A stretch of DNA of 14,899 nucleotides from Pelethousia sp034928145 (GTDB taxonomy: Bacteria > Bacillota > Clostridia > Christensenellales > CAG-138): assembly GCA_034928145.1 (NCBI GenBank), contig JAYFPE010000002.1, positions 1-14,899 on the forward strand. The letters run 5' to 3'. Both the position numbers and the translations under genes were made by a program. The notes under the pieces are model-generated. The model was not told the origin of the DNA. It saw nothing but the letters and a program-made list of their open reading frames with translations, and did not search any database. This document shows, piece after piece, positions 1-5,371 of this stretch; position 1 is the first letter of the stretch, and every line of letters starts with the position of its first letter.

Positions 1-26
1 CCCCCCCCCCCCCCCCCCCCCCCCCC
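1..26. repeat. Poly-C homopolymer run at the window edge
   Basis: The first 26 bases are all C and are followed by GGGG. The true length is unknown because the run touches the window edge. It may be a contig-end or assembly artefact, or a genuine GC-rich intergenic tract. No coding frame is supported across it. Confidence 0.8.
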
Positions 27-30
27 GGGG

Positions 31-54
31 TGCAGGGGCCGGGGGGCCCCTGCA
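31..54 (+). terminator. GC-rich perfect hairpin, possible terminator of a gene upstream of the window
   Basis: TGCAGGGGCC (31-40) and GGCCCCTGCA (45-54) form a perfect 10-bp stem with a GGGG loop. The plus-strand continuation AACTTCTTTTCC is only moderately T-rich, so this could be an intrinsic terminator for an unseen plus-strand gene or simply a GC-rich intergenic repeat. The poly-C just upstream makes the assembly here uncertain. From 55 to 202 I see no convincing gene or signal. Confidence 0.35.
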
Positions 55-202
55 AACTTCTTTTCCTGAAAACCAAAAATGAGATGACCCGGTTGGGGAA
101 TCCAGGGCAACGCATCGCTTTCGCAAAAATGATTACCAGCGCGAGAAAACATGCCGAGATGAAGGGAATCCTTATCCGATCAGAACATTGCCAAACAAAC
201 GA

Positions 203-225
203 CCCGGCGTATTGATTGCGCCGGG
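203..225 (-). terminator. Weak hairpin terminator downstream of the SLOG gene
   Basis: CCCGGCG (203-209) pairs with CGCCGGG (219-225) around a 9-nt loop, about 20 bp past the minus-strand stop codon at 245. In the minus direction the stem is followed by TCGTTTGTTTGG, an imperfect T-rich tail. Position suggests it ends the SLOG transcript. The broken T tract makes it weak. Confidence 0.4.
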
Positions 226-244
226 CTTGCGTATACTCTTATGC

Positions 245-772
245 TCATTCGGCTTCGGCGGATTGTAGATTGGTCGTGGTGGCCGGTGCGGGCGCGGAGC
301 TGCGGCTAATGGTGATGCGGTGCACATCCTTTTCTAGGGAGCGCGCCAGCCGCAATGTAAAGAGCGTGCCGCCGTTTTGCCGCCCATCGTATACGGCGAC
401 GATGCGATCCGAGGCGGTCACCATATAGCGGTTGCGCTCGGCGAAAACAGTGCGCGTGTATTTTTCCGCATGGATGCCGATATCCGTGCAGGAGAGCAGC
501 AGCGGTTTGGCCTCCTCGTCATCCAGCAGGTCGAAAAGCCGCTTACGGTAGGGAATGGCCGCCTCCAGGCGCAGGCACGGGTGCTTGCGGCGCGCCTCTA
601 CTACGATCTCGGCAAAATAAAGATCCACACCATTGGCAAAGCCGGAGATGAAGCGCGTGTATCCATCCTCGATCGCCTGCTCGATCTCGCGCTTGAGTTC
701 CTTTTTAACAAACGCCACGTCCTTCACCGGCACATCCCTGTGGCCCGTTGCACAACAAGTCAATTCTTTCAT
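245..772 (-). CDS. SLOG-family (DUF1273/YpsA-like) protein
   Basis: The gene encodes 175 residues. Seen: an N-terminal TGHR (residues 9-12) after a short beta strand, a glycine-rich SGFANGVD (43-50) followed by an acidic helix, and YDGRQNGGT (128-136) near the C-terminus. This is the pattern of the SLOG Rossmann-like superfamily, DUF1273/YpsA branch, whose members are thought to bind nucleotides or nucleotide-derived ligands. Their cellular role is mostly unproven. There is no signal peptide or membrane segment, so it is probably cytoplasmic. The C-terminal ~18 residues are low-complexity (Ala/Pro/Thr/Ser) and probably disordered. The ATG start has a GGGAGGG ribosome binding site (minus strand of about 781-787) and a good promoter upstream. 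It diverges from an XRE regulator across about 150 bp, so the two may be functionally linked, but that is inference. Family assignment is firm; function is not. Confidence 0.85.
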   Translation of the reverse strand: MKELTCCATGHRDVPVKDVAFVKKELKREIEQAIEDGYTRFISGFANGVDLYFAEIVVEARRKHPCLRLEAAIPYRKRLFDLLDDEEAKPLLLSCTDIGIHAEKYTRTVFAERNRYMVTASDRIVAVYDGRQNGGTLFTLRLARSLEKDVHRITISRSSAPAPATTTNLQSAEAE

Positions 773-822
773 GGCTTAGACCCTCCCTATAAGGTCGTGC
801 AATTGAATCTATTAATAATATA

Positions 823-851
823 AGAATACGAGGTTTGAGTTAGCATGTCAA
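823..851 (-). promoter_or_regulatory. Sigma-A-type promoter of the SLOG gene
   Basis: On the minus strand a perfect TTGACA (-35, 846-851) lies exactly 17 bp from TATTCT (-10, 823-828), with AT-rich sequence downstream. The predicted start is about 45 bp upstream of the SLOG ATG. The spacing and perfect -35 make this convincing. Confidence 0.7.
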
Positions 852-896
852 CACAAATACAGCTTTTGCACTCGCGATTGCTTTAACCTTGCACTG

Positions 897-902
897 TACA
901 AT
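897..902 (+). promoter_or_regulatory. Candidate -10 box for the XRE gene
   Basis: TACAAT lies 22 bp upstream of the TTG start. No good -35 is found at 16-18 bp. Two TTGCAC repeats (866-871 and 889-894) lie 23 bp apart just upstream and could be regulator half-sites, so this promoter may need activation or be autoregulated. The call is tentative. Confidence 0.3.
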
Positions 903-924
903 CTAATACGGGAGGGGTGCTGCC

Positions 925-1239
925 TTGTACGAAGATTTTTTGCCCGAGAGGCTTGCGCAACTGCGGATGCAGCGGGGTGTATCCGCCCGCGACATGTCCC
1001 TGTCAATAGGGCTGGCCGACAACTATATTAATGCAATTGAAAACAAGAAATCGCTGCCTTCGATGACGGTGTTTTTCTACATCTGCGAATACTTGGGCGT
1101 GACTCCGCAGGAGTTTTTCGATGAGGGCAATTCTTCCCCGGAAAAGCTGTGGGAGTTGACGGAGCAGGCCCGTAAACTGGATGATACGGCCTTAACCTAT
1201 ATTATCGGCATAATGCGGGAGCTGAATAATAAAAAATAG
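925..1239 (+). CDS. Small XRE/Cro-CI-type HTH transcriptional regulator
   Basis: The gene encodes 104 residues. The N-terminal ~65 residues form one HTH_XRE domain: a first helix (LPERLAQLRMQRGVS, 6-20), a turn and recognition helix (ARDMSLSIGLADNYINAIEN, 21-40), then KKSLPSMTVFFYICEYLGVTP, the typical end of an XRE fold. The rest is a short helical tail (72-104), too short for a ligand-binding domain, so it probably dimerises. The start codon is TTG, chosen because GGGAGGGG (about 911-918) sits at a good distance and the HTH starts right after it. A strong terminator follows. It is divergent from the SLOG gene and may regulate that gene or itself. It could equally be a remnant of a mobile-element regulator, but no phage genes are nearby. 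Confidence 0.85.
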   Translation: MYEDFLPERLAQLRMQRGVSARDMSLSIGLADNYINAIENKKSLPSMTVFFYICEYLGVTPQEFFDEGNSSPEKLWELTEQARKLDDTALTYIIGIMRELNNKK

Positions 1240-1254
1240 AAGTTTACAAGAAAA

Positions 1255-1285
1255 GGGCGCCGGCTGCTGGCCGGCGTCCTTTTTT
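1255..1285. terminator. Bidirectional intrinsic terminator between the XRE gene and the permease
   Basis: GGGCGCCGGC (1255-1264) pairs with GCCGGCGTCC (1270-1279) with one G-T wobble around a TGCTG loop, followed by TTTTTT (1280-1285). On the other strand the stem is followed by TTTTCTTG. It therefore ends the plus-strand XRE gene (stop at 1239) and the minus-strand permease (stop at 1307). Confidence 0.85.
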
Positions 1286-1306
1286 ATGCAATTGCGGGCG
1301 CAACGG

Positions 1307-2683
1307 TTAATCCGCTTTTTTGGGCTCAACGTAGAACGCGCCGATGACCATCACGATGGCGAAGATGATGAGGTAATACACAGCGTCCATCTTGTAGGCA
1401 TAGAAGGCGCAGAACACCATGAATACACAGCTGATAACGCCCAAGAGGGGCATTACGTAGCGCTTGAAGGGGCTTAGGTCCTTTTCCTTTTTCATCATCA
1501 TCAAAAAGATGGGGATGTAGGCCGCGTAGAGGGTGATGATGGGGAGCTCGTCGGGTTCCCAGCTCAGCAGCATGGGGAAGTTGACGGTGCCCAGCACGCG
1601 GGTCTCGAAGAAGCACACCTGCCAATAGAAGAAGTGGATGCCGCACATCAGCAAGCCGAAGATGGAGGAGTTGGTGGGCATGTTGGTTTCCGGATCCACC
1701 TGGGAGAAGATCTTGGGCGCGGGGCCCATGCCGCGTACGGAGAGGCAATAGAGGCCGCGGCAGCAGCCCAGCATCAGGCCGTTGGTGGTGCCCAGGCAGG
1801 AAATGACGATGATTACGAACACCAGCGTGCCGGCTACGTTGCCAAAGAGGCTGGTGAAGGCATAGCGGGGCAGATCGTCCCCGGCAGCGGCAATATCGGC
1901 CACATGCAGTGAGCCGGTAAGACCCAGGAAGTAACCGAGGTAAACCAGCACCACGATGAGCGCGCCGATGACCAGGGCCTTGGGAAGGTTCCTTTTGGAA
2001 TCTTTGAGCTCGGCGTTAATAGAGGTGGCGATAATCCAACCCTCATAGGCGAAGGCGAAAGCCACGATGGCCCCCATCATGCCGCCGCCACCCGTTTGCG
2101 CAAGGCCCGCATCCGCGGAGGTGAGGGCTTCAATAGTCAGCCCGTTGATCAAGCCGGCAATGGTGCCCACAACGGCCATCAACACCAGCGGGATCAACTT
2201 GATGATGGTGGTGGAGACTTGGAACTTACCCGCCAGGCGGGGGGAGAGGGCGTTAAGCACATAGCTGCCTACCAAAAAGAAGGTGCCGATGGCAACATGG
2301 GCGCTGCCCGCCACGGGCAGGCCGAAGAGGATGCAGGCATACTGCGCGCTGACCCAGGCCAGGCAGGCGGTAAGAGCGGGGTAATACAGGGTGGAAAGGA
2401 ACCAGCCTACGTAATAGGCATATTTTTTGCCTAATGCTACCTCGGCATAATCCACAATACCATTAACCTTTTCGTAGCGCGTAGCCAGGATGGAAAACAC
2501 ATAGGAACAGATAATCATGATAAGGCCCACGATACCCACCGTGAGCAAGCTCTGCACCATGCTGCCGCCCGTATTAGCCAGCACCTTGGTGGCCTTAAAG
2601 AACACGCCGGAACCGATCACGATGCCAACGACCATGGCGATGGCCGTCAGCAAACCATACCGCTTTTTAAGTTGGGTTTCCAT
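1307..2683 (-). CDS. APC-superfamily amino acid permease (LAT/SteT-like)
   Basis: The gene encodes 458 residues from the chosen start and is strongly hydrophobic, with about 12 predicted membrane segments, the usual number and length for this superfamily. Seen: a cytoplasmic start (METQLKKRYGL) leading into TM1 with GIVIGSGVF (20-28), the unwound substrate-binding region of APC transporters. Further in, INAELKDSKRNLPKAL resembles the conserved loop of the L-type/SteT branch (E-x-K-x-P-x-R-N-L-P-R). It probably moves neutral amino acids across the cytoplasmic membrane by exchange or proton symport, but the substrate cannot be read from sequence. An in-frame ATG at 2704 adds seven residues, but AGAGGGA lies 9 nt before the ATG at 2683 and nothing similar precedes the upstream ATG. 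The gene is monocistronic, with a strong promoter and a shared terminator. Family is sure; substrate is not. Confidence 0.9.
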   Translation of the reverse strand: METQLKKRYGLLTAIAMVVGIVIGSGVFFKATKVLANTGGSMVQSLLTVGIVGLIMIICSYVFSILATRYEKVNGIVDYAEVALGKKYAYYVGWFLSTLYYPALTACLAWVSAQYACILFGLPVAGSAHVAIGTFFLVGSYVLNALSPRLAGKFQVSTTIIKLIPLVLMAVVGTIAGLINGLTIEALTSADAGLAQTGGGGMMGAIVAFAFAYEGWIIATSINAELKDSKRNLPKALVIGALIVVLVYLGYFLGLTGSLHVADIAAAGDDLPRYAFTSLFGNVAGTLVFVIIVISCLGTTNGLMLGCCRGLYCLSVRGMGPAPKIFSQVDPETNMPTNSSIFGLLMCGIHFFYWQVCFFETRVLGTVNFPMLLSWEPDELPIITLYAAYIPIFLMMMKKEKDLSPFKRYVMPLLGVISCVFMVFCAFYAYKMDAVYYLIIFAIVMVIGAFYVEPKKAD

Positions 2684-2775
2684 TTCGATCATTCCCTCTT
2701 TCATTATATTGATACATAATTGGATGCTTTGCCTATAAGGTTAAATGTGAAACCGGGAAAACCATATATTCTTTA

Positions 2776-2804
2776 TTTATACCTGAAATGGAGCCGCTTG
2801 TCAA
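2776..2804 (-). promoter_or_regulatory. Near-consensus sigma-A promoter of the permease
   Basis: On the minus strand TTGACA (-35, 2799-2804) is 17 bp from TATAAA (-10, 2776-2781). The predicted start gives a leader of about 85 nt before the ATG at 2683. I saw no T-box or obvious riboswitch core in that leader. Confidence 0.8.
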
Positions 2805-2848
2805 TAAAATATGATCAATTCATGTCGGCGGGGTGAACATATCAAGAC

Positions 2849-2878
2849 AAAAAAAGCGGGAAGCCTGGGGCTTCCCGC
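2849..2878 (-). terminator. Intrinsic terminator of the SH3b protein gene
   Basis: GCGGGAAGCC (2856-2865) and GGCTTCCCGC (2869-2878) form a perfect 10-bp stem with a 3-nt loop. In the minus direction this is followed by TTTTTTT (2849-2855). It lies 23 bp past the stop of the SH3b gene, with textbook structure. Confidence 0.92.
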
Positions 2879-2901
2879 AAAAGGATAGGTTATCGCAGGT
2901 T

Positions 2902-4119
2902 TTAATTTACATAAGCCAGGGCGCCGGAGGCCACATAATACACGGTGCCACCATACATGACCTTGGCCCAGCCGTTGGACTCCATGGAAACGAGGGTTAC
3001 CCGGGTGCCCTGCGACAGGGTGCGCACGTAGTTGACCAGGCTGCTATTGTTGGTAGAGTAGAGATCCGCGCTACGCTGCAGGTAAACCTGGTCGCTGCCC
3101 CAAAGCACGTTATTCCCATAATATGGGCCATACCAGCCGCTGCCGCCCGGGCAGACATTGCCGTAATAGGTGCTGGAGAGATAGGCGGTGTAGACGTAGC
3201 CGTAGTTGCCGCCCCAAACGATCTTCGTCCAGTTGCCGGAGGTGCCCACGCAGGTCACGGATTGACCCTGACCGATGGTGCCCAGGATGCCGTAGCTGGT
3301 ATCCGGGCCGGAACGCACATTCAGCAGGCCGGTCGCGTAGCGGGTATAGCTGCTGGAGGAGGGCTGATAACCCCCGGAAACGGCGGCGCTGCCCTGGAGG
3401 TACTGGCTATAGACATAGGCGCTGCCGCTGCCCCAGGAAATCTTCGTCCAGTTGCCGCTCTTGCCAATTTTGGTCACGCGGTCGCCCCGGTTGAGGCCGC
3501 CCACGATGCTATATTTTGTGCCGGGGCCGGAGCGTATGTTGACGCCGGTGGTCGCGTACATGGTGGTGGAGGCGGTATCCTCAACATAGACGTAACTGCC
3601 GTCCGTGCTGGAAAGATACTTGGAGGATACCCAGGCTTCGGAGCCGTTGGAAGTGGCGATCTTGAACCACTTGCCGTTCTGGCCGATTCGGGTTACCTGG
3701 TCGCCCTTCTTGAGCACGCCGACCACGCTATAGCCGGTGCCGGGGCCGGTGCGGATGTTGAGGGCGCTGGTGGTTACCCGGAAAGTGGTGCCGCTGGGCA
3801 CTGGGGTCGGATAATAACTACCGGACGGATAAGAGCTGGTCAGGTAGCTGCTTTTCACATAGCCCAGCACGCCGCCGGGAAGGCGAACCTGCGTCCACCC
3901 GGTGCTGACGGTGCCGGTGATGGTCACCTGGTCACCCTTGCTAAAGTAGCCCAGCACGCTGTAGCTGCTATCCGGGCCGGAACGGACGTTGACCGCGTCG
4001 GTCGCATAGGCGTAGCCCGAAGCGGTATAGAACGTTTCGGCGAACGCTACGCCAGCCATGCTCAATACCAGCACAAAGGCCATCGCCAGGGCGAGGAGTT
4101 TGGAGACTTTTTTGTTCAC
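2902..4119 (-). CDS. Secreted protein with tandem bacterial SH3 (SH3b) domains
   Basis: The gene encodes 405 residues. Residues 1-27 are a signal peptide (MNKKVSK, a hydrophobic core, cleavage after AFA). Four clear SH3b/SH3_3 repeats follow at about 37-93, 113-170, 186-242 and 259-315. Each carries the hallmark [VI]N[VI]R[ST]GP near its start, KGDQVT or similar in the middle and a G-W-x-K-I strand towards the end. A fifth, divergent copy (about 342-405) lacks the NVRSGP motif. Ser/Tyr/Pro/Gly-rich linkers join the units. SH3b repeats usually bind cell wall peptides. No amidase, NlpC/P60 or sortase/LPXTG signal is present, so it is probably a non-catalytic wall-binding protein. The start is GTG, with AAGGAGGG (minus strand of 4126-4133) six bases upstream. 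It is monocistronic, with its own promoter and terminator. Its precise role is unknown. Confidence 0.9.
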   Translation of the reverse strand: MNKKVSKLLALAMAFVLVLSMAGVAFAETFYTASGYAYATDAVNVRSGPDSSYSVLGYFSKGDQVTITGTVSTGWTQVRLPGGVLGYVKSSYLTSSYPSGSYYPTPVPSGTTFRVTTSALNIRTGPGTGYSVVGVLKKGDQVTRIGQNGKWFKIATSNGSEAWVSSKYLSSTDGSYVYVEDTASTTMYATTGVNIRSGPGTKYSIVGGLNRGDRVTKIGKSGNWTKISWGSGSAYVYSQYLQGSAAVSGGYQPSSSSYTRYATGLLNVRSGPDTSYGILGTIGQGQSVTCVGTSGNWTKIVWGGNYGYVYTAYLSSTYYGNVCPGGSGWYGPYYGNNVLWGSDQVYLQRSADLYSTNNSSLVNYVRTLSQGTRVTLVSMESNGWAKVMYGGTVYYVASGALAYVN

Positions 4120-4182
4120 GATAATCCCTCCTTAATAATGGTAGATCCATGGCTCTGGGAACGAACGCCCTTGGACGCTTCT

Positions 4183-4188
4183 ATTGTA
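4183..4188 (-). promoter_or_regulatory. Possible secondary -10 box upstream of the SH3b gene
   Basis: TACAAT on the minus strand lies about 64 bp before the GTG start. The sequence 17 bp upstream (ACATTT) is a poor -35. The promoter at 4289-4316 is clearly better, so this is at most an accessory start. Confidence 0.2.
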
Positions 4189-4288
4189 CCCTGTTTTCAG
4201 CGCAAAAATGTGTATAAGGTTTTAATAATCCGTTAACGATGAAGAAAATGGCAGGTATGCCAAATATCCACGCGATTACCTTGCTTCT

Positions 4289-4316
4289 ATTATACTCGCT
4301 AAATTTCGCCGCGCAA
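4289..4316 (-). promoter_or_regulatory. Promoter of the SH3b protein gene
   Basis: On the minus strand TTGCGC (-35, 4311-4316) is 16 bp from a perfect TATAAT (-10, 4289-4294). It implies an unusually long leader of about 160 nt before the GTG at 4119. The -35 is one arm of an inverted repeat whose other arm holds the -35 of the divergent gene. Confidence 0.65.
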
Positions 4317-4368
4317 GCCTTTTTGGGGATTCCGTATACCCCGCCTGCTGGCTTGGCGTCGCTTGCGC
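4311..4368. repeat. Inverted repeat joining two divergent -35 boxes
   Basis: GCGCAAGC (4311-4318) is the exact reverse complement of GCTTGCGC (4361-4368), 42 bp apart. Each arm contains the TTGCGC -35 of one divergent promoter. Between them lies a smaller pair, GGGG (4325-4328) and CCCC (4339-4342). The symmetry may reflect only the shared -35, or a binding site for a regulator of both genes. Confidence 0.55.
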
Positions 4369-4391
4369 ATAGCGGGGCGGTATAGTAAAAT
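4363..4391 (+). promoter_or_regulatory. Promoter of the pseudouridine synthase / nuclease-helicase operon
   Basis: TTGCGC (-35, 4363-4368) is 17 bp from TAAAAT (-10, 4386-4391), with TATAGT overlapping upstream. The predicted start near 4398 leaves a leader of about 58 nt, which includes a GC-rich GCGGCCGCGGCCGC tract, before the ATG at 4456. Confidence 0.6.
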
Positions 4392-4455
4392 ACTATGGGT
4401 TATAAGTAAAACCGCGCGGCCGCGGCCGCAATCGCCATCAAGAAGGAGGCGCGCC

Positions 4456-5346
4456 ATGCGCACGCGGGAATTGACCATCGGCCCGGCGCTGGCGGGCCGC
4501 AGCGTGGGAAGCCTGCTCAAAAGCGAGCTGGGGCTTTCCGATTCGCTCATCGCCCGCCTCAAGCGCAGGGAGACAGGCATTCGCCTCAACGGCGCACGCG
4601 TTTATACCACGGTCCGGGCGGCGATGGGGGATATCCTCACCGCGGAGGTGGGCGACGAACCGGTTTTCCGGGCGGAGCCGATGGCTTATCCGCTCTCCAT
4701 CATCTGGGAGGGTGAAGATCTCCTCATTGTGGATAAGCCATCGGGCCTTGCCGTACACGCCTCTACCCGCTGCCCCGGCGAGCTGACGCTGGAAAACGCC
4801 CTCGCCGCCTACCTGCCGCCGGAGGATGGCGCGCACCCCGTAAGCAGGCTGGATAGGGGGACCACGGGCCTGATGACATGGGCCAAGAGCGGCTATATGC
4901 ACGAGCTTTTGCGCCGCCAACTGCGCACGGATGGCTTTCAAAAGGAATACCTGGCCCTGTCTGTGGGCGAGGTGCCGGAAGATGCTGGCCACATCCGCCT
5001 GGCCATCGGTTTTGCCGAGGGGTCCCGCTATAAGCGGGCCGTGCGGGCGGATGGGCAAAGCGCGCACACGGAATTCTCTGTGCTGGGCCGGGGCGGGGGC
5101 TATACGCTTTTGCGGCTGATCCCCCACACAGGCCGGTCGCACCAGCTACGGCTGCACATGGCGGCCCTGGGTTATCCACTGGCCGGGGATTGGCTCTATG
5201 GCGAAGAAAGCCAGGACATCGCCCGCCCGGCGCTGCACGCGAGCGGCCTCTCGATCACCCATCCGCTCACAGGCGAACGGCTGCGCTTCGAGGCCCCTTT
5301 GCCGCCGGATATGGCGGCGCTGGCGCGCGCACGCGGCCTTTTGTAA
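4456..5346 (+). CDS. RluA-family RNA pseudouridine synthase
   Basis: The gene encodes 296 residues, a normal size for RluC/RluD/YlyB-type enzymes, which convert specific uridines in rRNA (sometimes tRNA) to pseudouridine in the cytoplasm. Seen: an N-terminal S4-like RNA-binding region (about 12-70), VDKPSGL (92-98), the catalytic motif SRLDRGTTGLM (130-140) with catalytic Asp133, and HTGRSHQLRLHM towards the C-terminus, all hallmarks of the family. The usual motif is HRLD; here Ser replaces His, while the Arg and catalytic Asp are kept. The start at 4456 follows GAAGGAGG at 4442-4449; an in-frame ATG at 4363 lies inside the promoter and is rejected. The nuclease-helicase gene starts 25 bp after the stop, so the two are probably co-transcribed. 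Which uridine is the target cannot be read from sequence. Confidence 0.93.
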   Translation: MRTRELTIGPALAGRSVGSLLKSELGLSDSLIARLKRRETGIRLNGARVYTTVRAAMGDILTAEVGDEPVFRAEPMAYPLSIIWEGEDLLIVDKPSGLAVHASTRCPGELTLENALAAYLPPEDGAHPVSRLDRGTTGLMTWAKSGYMHELLRRQLRTDGFQKEYLALSVGEVPEDAGHIRLAIGFAEGSRYKRAVRADGQSAHTEFSVLGRGGGYTLLRLIPHTGRSHQLRLHMAALGYPLAGDWLYGEESQDIARPALHASGLSITHPLTGERLRFEAPLPPDMAALARARGLL

Positions 5347-5371
5347 AGAGACCTTCCCAAGGGAGAACGCT

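Noticed and set aside
30..215. 61-residue plus-strand ORF at the left edge
   Set aside because: It starts inside the GC-rich hairpin, has no ribosome binding site, resembles no family and ends in another hairpin.
2833..4236. 467-residue plus-strand ORF opposite the SH3b gene
   Set aside because: It is an exact antisense shadow of a gene with signal peptide, ribosome binding site, repeats and terminator. Its Gly/Ala-rich translation mirrors the repeats.
4363..4455. N-terminal extension of the pseudouridine synthase
   Set aside because: The ATG lies in the promoter -35/-10 region, and a strong GAAGGAGG precedes the internal ATG at 4456, where the family homology begins.
5198..5371. N-terminal extension of the nuclease-helicase fusion
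   Set aside because: It overlaps the end of the pseudouridine synthase gene in another frame. The PHP motif starts at the fifth residue after the ATG at 5372.
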